Positions 12,451 through 23,462 of a stretch of 64,000 nt of DNA are shown one piece after another. The DNA is from Gymnorhina tibicen (Eukaryota > Chordata > Aves > Passeriformes > Artamidae), in NCBI GenBank assembly GCA_013399875.1, contig VXAZ01005524.1, positions 124,001 to 188,000 of the forward strand. Reading direction: 5' to 3'. The notes beneath the pieces are model-generated. The model was not told where the DNA came from. It did not search any database and saw nothing but the letters and a program-made list of their open reading frames with translations. How positions within the stretch are numbered: position 1 is the first letter of the stretch; every line of letters starts with the position of its first letter. The position numbers were made by a program, and so were the translations under genes.

Positions 12451-15400
12451 CCTATAATTCCCATTCCAGACTCTGAGATGAGAACTTCAGCTAAATTTCA
12501 AAAATAACAATATAAAAACAGCTCCCAGGGAAAGAACATTTATTGCAAGGTTAATACAAACAATGGCTAGAAAAAGGAACTAACTGGGATGTTATTGCCA
12601 TCACTAATATAAAAACACACACATTACTACTAAGCAAAATATTTAGAATTCTCAAGTATGTTTAGGTGTAATTTTGAAACTTACATTGAGGAGAAAAACC
12701 CAGGAAACCACTTTCTAAGATTTCTGAGATTTCAGAATCAAACCTAATGCTAAAGGCTTGTTACGTAATTTATGTATACAATAGAAGAAAAAAATCTTGT
12801 TATTAAGCATTTCTGAGCCTCAGAAAATTTTTTTCCACTCCTACTTCACCCCAGAGAACTCAATAAAGAATCATCACCTTAGAATATAGCCTGGGAGAAA
12901 GAGGAATCTTGTTGTTCCCTGAAGCTTTGGTGTCTATGTCATAAGTAATCCAAACTAATTTTAACTATACAAAAAATGATGCAGCAAGTTCAAATATATT
13001 GCAGTATCTAATGAAGAGAGATAGGCATCTTCAGAGGACGGTATAAAACTTTTATCTTGGCTTAGCTTAAATTGTCTGAACGAGATATTTATCTGTCTTG
13101 CCTTTCATTATGGAATGACTGACATACATTCTCTATCTACTTTTAAGATGTATAGAAGTAGCACAGCTGAAATGTTGGCCTGCAGTTCTACACACATGAC
13201 ACATTTCTTAACTCATCCAGAGGTTAAGTGGGATAGAGTTGGTAATGACAGAAGTTTCTGCAGTTTGTTATAATAGTTATATCCCATCCCTTGAGCTGAA
13301 AGAATTACTGTTTTTCGTTGCTCATTCAGTCTTTTTCCTCATCCTTCTTGTGTGGCTAGAGTATGAGTTCATGTTGGTTTTATGGTAATCATTTATGGAA
13401 GAACTTCCAATGTTCAGAACATTTTCTTAACTCAAAATATCTTTCCTTTATTTATCATCCAGCTCCAGCTGTCAGCATGTTGCAATGAGCTCTTCCTATT
13501 ATTATACCAAGCTTCTTTGTCTGCAAAATACAGCTTTTAAAAACCAAGTAACTAATACTGCATAGGTGATTATGGGAGCCATTGTGATCTCATATGAACA
13601 GAGTAGGAACAGCTGGTCAAATAATGTAGATCATAATATACAAATATCCTCACTAATACACAGCAGTGAGTTAATTGTGCTGTGTGAGCCATTATTGTCC
13701 ATTGTTCCTGATTACACAGATTGCAACTAGCCATCCAAAAAAGTCTGTAAATTCTGGATGTCTTTTCAAAGTTAGTATGAATAATTATTTGCCTAAAATT
13801 CATTCACAGGATGGCAGTCATAATTCACCATTATCTCTTATTCTTTATTATACTATTTAGTATAGTGCAGTGTGAACCAATCTGAGAGCAAAAACAATAC
13901 ATATTAGATGAGCAATCACACACTAAAAATAACAAATACTGACTAATCAATGTAAGCAGCTGTGAATGGGCCATAGGCAAATACGTATGAACAACAAATA
14001 CATTCACGGATTCAGCAATAGTTTGCAAGCAATTCATAGATAGAAAAAAAGGGCAAAATTGTAATTAATAGTATTTATAAAAAATAATTTAGTTGGCTAT
14101 ACTTTTTGTCAATTGCCATGGCAGTTCCTAACAATCTTTTTCATTGAGTTGACATTTTGCTCTTCTTGTCTTTCATATATTAGTCCTCTAAGCCTAAGAC
14201 TTAGTTGAAAGTCCTTCAATTTCTAAAGTGACACAAAAAATCTCATTCCACTTGAAACCTTCATTTTCTCTTGAAGCATTAGTTTATTTTAGTTGTGATT
14301 CTCTACATTCCTAAAGGATTACCTTTAATATGATTTAAATACATGAACTACAGCAACTTGTTCATTTTCTTTTTCAGTGGAAGGCTTACAGACAAGTGAA
14401 GTAATCTCTATGCAAAGTGCTTTAGGTTTTGAACATAATTTTTTTCCTGGAATTTACTTTCTGCTACAAAATGGTTAAATTAATAGAAAAAGTTTAACCT
14501 ATACTGACAGTCCACATTTACCTCCAATTTCCTGAGAAAAGCTCCTGATCTTACTTAGAAATGTCATTTTGTGTGTTGCTAGAAAAATTTCTAATAATAA
14601 CTTTTTATTTGTTTTACAGATACTCAATTTAAGAAATTAAAAAGAAGTGTTTGATCGCCATAAATTCAAGAACACACCTGATATGTTTTGTATTTTGAAA
14701 AACTAAGGTAGACATTCCCTATGCATTAAAAGGTGCATAGTACAAAACTGTTGGACTAAAACTGAAACCATTTGCCTATTCCCTAAGTAATCATAATACA
14801 AAACGTATTTTAGAGTAGAAACCAAAAAATTACATCTACAGAAAACTGTGTAAGATTTTAAAACTCAAAAGAAAAGAACTGATGTTTTCATTAAAAACAT
14901 ATTTTTGTAAATACAAATTCATGCTATTGTAAAATCTGGACCAGGCAGCTTGATAGGTGGAGTCAATTAATGGAGACCAAGGTGGGAATCATCTCAAGAT
15001 ATTCAATACATTGTACAGATAGTCACCTAGCTCTGATTTGGTCACCACACTCTTGTTTTAAAGCAACTGGAAAGATAAAATAGTAAGCATCCAGTGATTT
15101 ATCTGGCCAACTTCAGGATGAGAGTAATTGTCCTCTAAAGTGACTCTATTTCCTCTATTGACTATAGAAGGAATTAGTTGATTAACTAATTCAGAGTTAG
15201 ATGTCTAGAACAAGGACAACACAGGTTTAGCTAAGACTGTGGAACAAACTGGTAATCCAAGAATTACAAGAGAATTCACCAATCCTCCTGCAAAGTTTCG
15301 TACCTATTTTTGTTCAAATACTCTCTGCAAGGGTGCTTGAAAAAAGATAGTACACAGTACTAAACAACTGTATGCATCGTTTTCTCTAGAGGAAGAATTA

Positions 15401-15765
15401 AGGAAGGAATTGACTTCGGATACCAAATCCATCATCATTACAACAATTCTGTACTGCTGAGTGGATCATGGTCCAGAAGGCACGTTACAGGCTGCACGGA
15501 GCTGGTGAGCCTTCTGCTTATTGTATCTTGGCATTCTACAGAATAGTCTATATGGAGAAGTACAAATGTTTGTCATGGCAAGTCATCCAGTTCCGATTCC
15601 CTAGATACCCATTTAGGGAATCTTTGGCAATCACTACAGTTAAATTCTCTACAGTTAGATTTAAGTTCAATGTAAACCAAAAGAGAATCATTACTTCAGG
15701 TCATCTTAAAAAGAGTAATAGAAAAGAGAAATTAATAGAAAGCTATGAAGAAAGGAGAAGTAAAA
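12451..15765. other. Intergenic DNA, no gene seen
   Basis: AT-rich DNA without a supported gene. The part from about 15000 to 15760 is less AT-rich and could hide an old repeat, but I cannot assign it. A 185-codon frame (15468-16025) runs from unique DNA into the LTR that follows, has no motif, and is not supported as a gene. Confidence 0.5.
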
Positions 15766-16274
15766 TGTTGCGGTGCATTATGGCAGGTTATATCAGCCAC
15801 TGCCATCTCCCCCATTCTCCCCCATTCTCCCCCCTATGTTTAGTTCTTCTCACAGAGGGTTCTGGGTCCCCCAATCCCCATTGGCCCACGCTGTTTGTCC
15901 CCTGCCACGTTATCCTCTATGGGTCTGTACCCTTTGCCCACCAGGATTCAAACCCCACATCCCTGTATTATTGGTTGTTTCATATTTTCCCCTCCCACTC
16001 TGTAAGGGGTAAAACACTCTGGTAATGGCCCCTTGGGGCTTCTTCTTGTGACCTCCAAGTTGAGTAAACTGCTCCTGTTCAACCCCGAAGGAGTCCCTCG
16101 GCCTCATTCCTACCTCCTCTGCTCGACTTCACCATCAGTGGGCTAGGTGGGCCCGAGCTGGAGCTCCACCGACCCTCTCTCATGCCCCCACAAGTGGCTC
16201 CATCATCGTCTCCCATGAGGGTGGGTGCTCAGGGCTTGGTCACCTTGGATAGCTGGACAGATGGCGCCGTAGCA
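15766..16274 (+). mobile_element. Solo LTR with 6-bp target-site duplication
   Basis: A 509-bp element starting TGTTGCGGTGCATTATGG and ending GGCGCCGTAGCA, so it has canonical TG...CA ends. The 6-bp sequence GTAAAA lies directly before (15760-15765) and directly after it (16275-16280), a perfect target-site duplication; six bases is usual for class II (ERVK-like) retroviruses. It is more GC-rich than its surroundings. Plus orientation is inferred from GGGGTAAAACACTCTGG (decayed TATA region) followed by GAGTAAACTGCTCCTGTTC (decayed AATAAA region). A short CCCCATTCT tandem repeat lies near its 5' end. The internal retroviral genes are absent, so this is a solo LTR left by recombination. Confidence 0.88.
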
Positions 16275-16280
16275 GTAAAA

Positions 16281-18236
16281 TGGCTGATAACCATAATTTA
16301 ATCGCTTTTTGCATATTCATGTATATATTTGCATAATTCTGCTTTCTTTTTTTTCCCTGTCTATACTCTTTAGCTTACATATTATGCAATACACTCTTTT
16401 TAAAATAAAAGACACTGTCATTTCAAAACAGAATATCAGGTTGTTCTGTTCCTTGCCCTTCCTCATTCCCTGCACAGAATAGATGTTTCTCACTTAATGC
16501 ACAGACACTCAATATTTTTGTTTGATTCTCATTGCTCAAGGTAGGGCCTCAAGCCAAATTATTGCACACTATTTAAGTGCTACCCTGAGGGCAGAGTTAT
16601 TGATTTTGTTATGGACTTTCTTATAGCGGTCCCCACTAATGTATGTCAGCACTTCACAAACAATTTATCTTCACAACTATCCAGTCAGGAGTTTGGAAGA
16701 GAAGGGAGGGTGATGGTAATAGATCGTGTTCTCACCTTGACACAATACTGAAGCATATTATGTCCATCATTATTTTCCAGTAACCAACTTGAGGTACTCA
16801 AAGATATATTTATAAAAAACCAGAAAATTCTACTACATAATACTTCATTTGTTACAGCACAGTATCGTTTGAGTTTAGATGTTTTATTATTGGAAAGCAA
16901 TCTCATTTTTCAATTCAATTAAAATGTCAGGTTCAACAAAGAATTTGGATGCTAAAGAGTGTGTTGTTATTGTAGCTGTGAAATAAAATTCCAAACTGAA
17001 AGCAGCCTAAAGGAGAGCTAGTGACATGAGAGGGTTGAGTAAAAAACAATAAAGAAGTAAGCAAAAAAATGCCTACCTATGCAAAATGCATAAGAAGCGT
17101 TGACTAAAGCAACTTTGAAGTTAAGTTTGGTGATGCAAAAGGAAGTGAAAATCTATTCTTGGTGTTCTCTGGTGCCTTTCCTAAATAGATGACTGTACTA
17201 ATAATTTGACTAAGACAAGACCTGAATTGTGTTTCCCTTGAAGTCTGTCTGTCTCATGGTCTCTACATTACATTATTCTCTTAGACATTATTTATATTTA
17301 AGCAATACAATGGGGACCATTTTTAAAAAAACCCAGAAATTAAAATTAATTTGACATGTTTTATTTAAAGATAATTCGATTTCCAGGAAAACATAAATTT
17401 TCATAGATAACATTGAATTTTGGGAAAAAAAGGTCCTCCACATTAAAATATACTTACTGAGTGTTCTTTATAACAGGAAGTGTTGCACAGCACCATCAAA
17501 TGACAGAAAAATATTTCATGTCACAAGTAAGTCACAATTTTAGCTGAGAAGTATTTTTCTTCTATGGGGAGATGTAGATCAAGCTCAGGTTTGCTCTGGG
17601 CATAAGAGTTAAATCAAGCTCAGGTTTACTTTTGAGTACTGAGGTAGATTGTGGAGTGTAGCATAGAGTTGCCATTGTGGGACCTAAGATAACAAGTTTC
17701 CTTTTTTTAACATGATGGACCTATGACTGCCTTCAATGTGTATGTTGGTATTGCACCTGAATCCTCACCAGATTAATTTTTCACTGATCAGGAGTCATCC
17801 ATCAATCTAGCTCTGCACTTACTATGATCTAATCGCCTCACTGGACTATTTTCATGACTTTGCAGTTCAGATTTGTGGCTGTAGGCCTTGATTATGTCAC
17901 CACTTTGCCAAAAATTCAAAACGAACACCACCACCCAAGTCCAGTTTTAAAACACTGGCTCAGTTTTACATCCAAAAACATGAGAAAAATAACAAAAATT
18001 TCTTCACTCATAACCATGACCTGATCATTAGGAATTTTGGTCTAATTTTCACAAGGTTTGGATGGGAACTTTACCGAAGTGAAGTGTTTTAAAGAAAGAA
18101 AATATGAATAATGTAATGGAACAAATTAGAGTACAATATCTAAAATAACTACAGTTAGCTTCTTTTTCTGAAAATGGGGCAGCTTCTAGGTTTGTCACCT
18201 TGTCTTGTTGCAATAAATAAAAAACAACAGTAAATA
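16281..18236. other. AT-rich intergenic DNA, no gene seen
   Basis: No coding or RNA gene recognised. A 15-base direct repeat, ATCAAGCTCAGGTTT, occurs twice 35 bp apart (near 17577 and 17612), suggesting a small local duplication. Confidence 0.55.
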
Positions 18237-18281
<45 letters not shown>

Positions 18282-18298
18282 CACTATTACTACTACTA
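18237..18298. repeat. (ACT)n trinucleotide microsatellite
   Basis: About 20 nearly perfect ACT units, with single-base interruptions towards the right end, running into an AAT-rich tail to about 18313. On the minus strand it reads as a serine run (18049-18327), which is a translation artefact. Confidence 0.95.
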
Positions 18299-18313
18299 AT
18301 AATAATATTAATA

Positions 18314-20824
18314 AAACAACCACCCAAAGCCTAATCTAAGCAAAAAAATGATGTTGTGTAATCAACAGGTTCTACCAAATGGTGCAATGTATTGTTTCTT
18401 TCTGCTTCTTTTGCTGGTCATCCTTTTAACCTTTGCTATGTTCCTTGATACTTTTTGTTCTGCCTGTTGCTCTTCCTGGTGATTGCCCCACGCTCTGCTC
18501 TCCAATCGTGCCAAGAGCTGCTCACACTGCTCTCTATTATAGCTAATCACAGGAGCACTGCTAAGGTCCAGCATGTCACCTACCACCCACAAGAAAGGTT
18601 ATTTCTAGTACAGACAATTGACTCCACTCTACAGTGGACGGGGCATTCTCAAACAGCTTCTCCTGTCTCCTACTTCTTAAAAAAATATTAAACAGCTGCT
18701 TCTATCACTTCTTTACACCAAGTCTAGTGTGCTCTTCTTCTACTTTCTAGGCTGTAATTTGTGGTAAACCTGGAAGTTTGAGCCTTACTCTAGAATGAAC
18801 ACTAACCCCAGGGAGAGTTACCTATAGTTTGATAATCCAAAAAAATATGTTAAAATAAAACCTTTTTCATTTTTAGTATCTTACAAGAAATTTCTCTCAT
18901 ACATAACAGAACATCAGTCTTGTTATTTTTTATTTAGTTCTCCTTCTTTCCACTTTATGTTAACAGGATACTCTCCTTTCTTAAAGCTCTTTTTCCTTTG
19001 GATATCCTTGGAGAGGTGGAGTGTTAGGGTTTTACTTTCATTTTATTGATTACATATCAAGTGTATGGATGCTTAACAGATCTTATTCAGCAGCGTCCTT
19101 AATTTAAAATGTTGCAGAGAGAAAAATTGCTCACAATACTTTGTCTTGTGTAAGATGGTTGTTCTCCTGAGCAGTTCACATGTAAGTCTCTTAGGTGTGG
19201 GTGTGTGTAAACATGTAAAATATGAGAACATGTATGTTTTGTAAGATTTTGATCTTCTTAGTACAGAACAAAAAAAACCCCTTTATTAAGTTATGTGAAG
19301 AAATCTGGCATCACAGCACTAGGATAAGATACGAAGCTGTTCAATATGACAATAATATTTTTTATTAAATTACCTTATTCTTTTTAATTACAAGTATATT
19401 TTTAAAGCTTTCCTATATGTTTTCAGCAGAATATAACCAGACCCACAGTGCCAGACCATTCCAATATGAAATTTTGTATTTCTTCATTTCTAAGTAGAAT
19501 GGCAAATACCACCAATTTTTTGTCTTCTTTACTTTTTATTTACTTTTATTTCTACTGAGAAAAAAAAGAACCATTGCATAACTGTGGAACAAACAGATCC
19601 CACATAAGTATGCAAGGAGAGATTTGTATTAAAAAATAATAAAGGACTTGTAAGAAGCTACTTTACCTATGATAAACTGAAGATACACATTTTTTAATCA
19701 ACATTTCAAATAGTCATCTTACAATGAAAATATAAAACATATGAATTTTCCATATTTTCTTCAAACCTAAAAAAATCCCTTGTCCTTTGCAATTAGATTG
19801 TAGCTGGCTATTACCAAGACAAAGCGATTTTCAAGGGTGAAGTCTTAACATTACTAAAATAAAGCTTTATCAGGAAACATGGAGGCAACCTTAATCACAG
19901 AGATCACCAATCTCCATACTAATGATACTACAGTGTAAGAACAATTTGCTGTCTCATACTTATTATGAAATCTATGTTGGTGAAATCTTTTTCTCTCAAG
20001 GAAATACAAAGTCATTGCATTATCAGCATCATTTTTCTGCAATGCTTCAAATACAAATACATGCTGTAAGACAGTTCTAATTGAAGGAGATTTCCTAAAT
20101 TTTTATATTTCTCAGAAATATATGTCAAAGGTAACTCCTAGTGTATTCAAATAAGAATATGTTCTCAAATCACTCTGAGCAGCATTAGTTGAAACATTCA
20201 CTTTTTTGGTGTGTGCACTATTAGGAGATGAGCATTGGCAGTGTGACGCGATATTATAACAATATTCTTGTTGCAATAGCTTAGTAAAGATGAATCCACA
20301 ATCCCGGTATTTTTCTGTTTTTCTCTTCAGCCCTATCTCTTCAGTGTGATATTTTCATTTTCCACACTTTTATGACTACATAAACTATGATAACTATATA
20401 GTAGTTATCATTCTCTTCTCTATTAATACTATAAAAAAATATTTTCTTATGTTTTCTCCCACTAAGAGCAACAGTACCTCTTCCTTCATGCATCCTTTAG
20501 TGTCTACAGATGTTTTTTGGTTTTCTTCCAGATATAGAAAAAATTCTTAATCTAGAGGAGCTCTCATTTTATGCCTTGACAAAGCTATGATTTATCTTTC
20601 TTTCAGTCAGTAAGGTGATGAACACACTATGGAAACGTATTTTCAGACATTTGGTCCCCAAAGGGGTTGGAAAGCCATCTCACCCACTAAAAAATTCTGC
20701 TCAAGTTTCCCATGGAGCAAATTGCTTTCTGAAAGTCCTCTATTGTTCCATTACTCTCACTTCAATATTTCCATCTCAGTGGCGCTCCCTTCTCTTCTCT
20801 CCATACTGTGGTTACATACAGTCT
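18314..20824. other. Intergenic DNA, no gene seen
   Basis: Mostly AT-rich. A 76-codon minus-strand frame at 18362-18592 is somewhat less AT-rich and glutamate/glutamine-rich, but I do not recognise it and no exon structure is evident. A perfect hairpin lies at 20387-20411. The part from 20600 on becomes more balanced in composition as the LTR cluster begins. Confidence 0.5.
20387..20411. repeat. Perfect 10-bp inverted repeat
   Basis: ATGATAACTA and its exact reverse complement TAGTTATCAT flank a 5-base loop (TATAG). It could form a hairpin or cruciform in AT-rich DNA. No uridine run follows to suggest a terminator, and no neighbouring gene gives it a role. Confidence 0.8.
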
Positions 20825-20946
20825 TCTGTCAGCAGGAGCTGGGCTGCCCCATGAGAGGCCCAGGGTGTGGGGTGCCACTGAGCCCCTGAAACTTCTGGTG
20901 TGGGACCCACTCAGGGGAATCCTGACGGGAGCCAACAGACACAGGG
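20825..20946. other. GC-rich flank of unknown repeat
   Basis: A sudden GC-rich segment beginning near CAGGAGCTGGGCTGCCCC, directly upstream of an LTR-like element. It may be part of the same retroviral element or an older repeat into which the LTR inserted. I do not recognise it. Confidence 0.4.
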
Positions 20947-21914
20947 TGTCCTGGGGTGATGTTACGAGGCTGCTTTATTCCTTAACCATCTGCTTAATGC
21001 TCAAGGCTGCTGCATCTTTAAGATGGACCTGGAGCGCAGGGCCGGAGCCACGGGACCCTGGGTGCGGGTCAGTTTAATGGCTCTGTCCAATGGCTCTGGC
21101 TCCAGCGGCTCTCCACAGTGCTCTGGAGTGAGTGCACCAGGGATGCTGCACTGCTCCTTTGCGAGTTTTTCATTGCCACTAGCTTGGAAAAAGGTTTTGG
21201 TTTTTTTTGTCCTTCCCTCCCCCTGGCTTCCCTACCTTCCTTCCCTTCTCTCCGGCCCAGGGAGCCTGTGGGGTGGTCCTGGCTGGCCTGGGGGCTGGCC
21301 CCAGCCGGTCCAAACCCCGAGAAAGGCCAAACCGGTGAGCGAAGGGACACAGAAATCCACCAGCTTTGCCGGCTTTGCCTGCTGCAAGGAGGAGGACCAA
21401 CACTGGAGAAGCAATAGGTTTTTCCATCTATTCTCTGGTTTCACCTGCTGTGAGGAGGAGGACCAGCACCGGAGAATCGACAGGTTTTTTCCCATCTGCC
21501 CTTCTCCAGGCTGCTGTGTGGACTCCTCTTCCCCTTCCCCTTCCTGGAGACTGGGGAGACCAGTTGCCAGCCTGTTTATTTTCCATCTCCGGGCATTTAT
21601 TGTATTTTGAGTTTTCCTGTTCTGTTGTGGGTGGGTGTGTAGGTGTGTGGGTAGAGGATAAGTTTCTGGGGTTAACATCTAACTGTTTACACAGTCCTTT
21701 TCAGTTCCTTGTGGGCACCACTCCCCTTTTCCTTTTTTTTCCCTGTTTTGTTATGCATTAATATACAGTTCGGGTTTTTCACTTTCGCCTGCTGTTATCA
21801 ATTTGTCTCATTGGCGGAGGAAAAGGGGGAGGCCCTTTCTCTTTGGAGGAGGTGCTCATTCCAGAGCATTTCCTCCTAAAATTTTGTCTCCAAAAAAGCG
21901 AGACACGGCCAGAA
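20947..21914 (+). mobile_element. GC-rich LTR-like element (family related to A-C?)
   Basis: Starts TGTCCTGGGGTGATGTTACG, resembling the TGTCTTGGGGTGA start of LTR copies A-C, though the body is not alignable with them by eye. ACAGGG lies just before it (20941-20946) and again at 21915-21920, a candidate target-site duplication; the right end lacks a clear terminal CA, so that boundary is uncertain. At about 968 bp it is long for an LTR. It contains a 66-bp tandem duplication (21371-21503) and a TAATATA motif near 21758. Several overlapping frames on both strands reflect its GC-rich composition rather than genes. No gag, pol or env was found. Confidence 0.6.
21371..21503. repeat. 66-bp tandem duplication inside LTR-like element
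   Basis: Two adjacent copies, about 21371-21436 and 21437-21503. Both contain CTGC..GGAGGAGGACCA, CACYGGAGAA and then AGGTTTTT followed by CCATCT. The copies have diverged at a scatter of positions, so the duplication is not recent. Short direct repeats of this size in U3 regions of retroviral LTRs often act as enhancers; that role here is inference only. Confidence 0.75.
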
Positions 21915-22004
21915 ACAGGGATGGAGATGGGGTCAGAGACTGCAGACAAAGCTATGGCTCACTCTTGCGGTTCATTCAGGCGTCAGGTTCAGTCCATTCA
22001 GTAG

Positions 22005-22232
22005 GTTTGCAGTAGATATTAGGAAGAAATTTTTTACTGTGAGGGTGGTATAGCACCACAACAGGTTTTTCAGAAAAGCTGTGGATACCCAGTCCCTGGA
22101 AGTGGTCAAGATCAGGTTGGATAGGGCTTTGAGCAACCTCGCCTAATGAAAGATGTTCCTGCCCATGGCAGGCAGTTTGGAACTAGGTTATCTTAAGCTG
22201 CTTTCCAAACCAAACCATTCTATGATTCTATG
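22005..22232 (+). mobile_element. CR1 LINE 3' end
   Basis: Contains TAGATATTAGGAAGAAATTT, then TTTACTGTGAGGGTGGT, a CCAGTCCCTGGAAGTGGTCA block, GGATAGGGCTTTGAGCAACC, and ends with CCATTCTATGATTCTATGAT, the canonical CR1 terminus with two ATTCTATG units. It is a short 5'-truncated copy of a chicken-like CR1 type, and it abuts a second CR1 on the opposite strand. Confidence 0.93.
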
Positions 22233-22797
22233 ATCACCCTTTGTCCTATTGCAATGGGCTGTGCTAAAATGTCTGTCCCCGTTTTCCTTATAAGACCACT
22301 TTTGGTATTGAAAGGGCACAATGAGCTCTCCCTGGAGCCTTCTGTTGTCCTAAACAACCCCAACTCTTTCAGACCTTCATCATAGGAGAGTGTTCCAAGA
22401 CTCTGATCATTTTTGTGGCCCTTGTCTAGAACTGCTCCAACAGGTCCGTGTCTTTCCTGTGCCAAGCTGTATCTCAGAGCTGGACTACTTCAGGTAGGGT
22501 CTCACCGGAGGGGAACAGTGGGGCAGAATCACCTCCTTTGACTTGCTGGCCATGTCTCTATTGATGCAGCCCAGGATACAATTGGGCTTCTGGGCTCTAA
22601 GCACATATTGCCTGCTCATGTCCAATTCGTCATTTGTCTGAACTCCTTCTTGGGAGGGGTGTGCTCAATTCTTTCATTCTCCTTCCTATATTGACACTAG
22701 GGATTGACCTGGTCCACATGAAGAACCTTGCACTTGGCCTTCTTGAACCTCATGAGGTTCACGTGAACCCAATTCTTGAGCTTGTCCAGTCCCTCTG
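22233..22797 (-). mobile_element. CR1 LINE fragment, split by LTR copy B
   Basis: Minus-strand CR1. Reading left to right it shows CATCATAGGAGAGTGTTCC, then TCATTTTTGTGGCCCTTGTC, CTGCTCCAACAGGTC and the downstream ACCTCCTTTGACTTGCTGGC region, the standard antisense view of CR1 ORF2. The far right CTTGTCCAGTCCCTCTG is a CR1 landmark that continues as CTGGATGG just past the LTR (23454-23462), where the CR1 ends. The LTR therefore landed close to the 5' truncation point. The 3' tail is missing. Confidence 0.85.
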
Positions 22798-23451
22798 TGT
22801 GGTGGTTTAGGCCAAATTCAGGGAAATGTCCAAAAGGAACGTCTCCTCAAAGGAAGGCAGGTTACAACCACCCCTCCCCCCAACTGGGTTCGGGAAAAAA
22901 AAATTTTCCTTGGAGGAAAGTGAAGGAGAAAATAAAAACTATTTATTTAACAAACACACAGGAAAATAATAATAATAATGCTAAATAATAAAATCTCTCA
23001 CTCTGAAGAGAAAACCTGAAAGATTTTAGAGTCCTTCTGTGTCTGTGGTCTCTCTCCTCCTCCTTGGAGCTGGGTCAGTGTGGGGGGCCCCCCTCCAGGC
23101 CGGTGGAAGGTCCCCCAGTGGGGTTCTGATGTTCTGGTGGTCTGAACAAGTCCAGAAGAGAAGAAGGGAAAAGCCAAAGTCCCAGAAAAAAACCCCTCAA
23201 CTCTCTGTCTCTCTCCGAAGAAACAGAGCCGAAAAAGCTGACTGAAAAGCAAGAAGAAGTGCTTCCTCTGCTCCACAGCAGCAGCCGTAGCTAATCTCTG
23301 TGCCCTTGAAGCACAAACTGTTTTGAAAAGTTCACTCAATTTTTTTCTCTGTCTCTTGCATCCAGTTTTAAAGGCACAGAAAGGCTCAGGAATCACGTCT
23401 GGGCATAGAGCAGTGATAGGGGATACAACAGCATAAAGTTACTCCAAGACA
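22798..23451 (-). mobile_element. Solo LTR, family 1 copy B, inserted in CR1
   Basis: Reverse-orientation copy of the LTR at 32105-32761. On the minus strand it begins TGTCTTGGAGTAAC (23451 leftwards) and ends CCTAAACCACCACA at 22798, with AATAAA at 22942-22947 (complement). By eye it is closely similar to copy C, with most differences single bases plus variation in an AAT-type run near 22966-22980. Flanks CTCTG (22793-22797) and TTCTG (23452-23456) match at four of five bases and are the probable target-site duplication. No internal retroviral genes are present. A 132-codon minus frame (22998-23396) is partly shared with copy C, but this may be only LTR similarity. Confidence 0.88.
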
Positions 23452-23462
23452 TTCTGGATGGT

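Noticed and set aside
15468..16025. 185-codon plus-strand frame
   Set aside because: It crosses the boundary of the LTR at 15766, which is defined by a perfect target-site duplication, so it is a chance fusion of unique and LTR sequence.
18049..18327. Serine-rich peptide
   Set aside because: It is the translation of the ACT microsatellite.
21023..21761. Several long overlapping frames (up to 195 codons) around 21-21.8 kb
   Set aside because: They are open on several frames of both strands at once because the element is GC-rich, with Pro/Ser-rich low-complexity translations and no retroviral motif.
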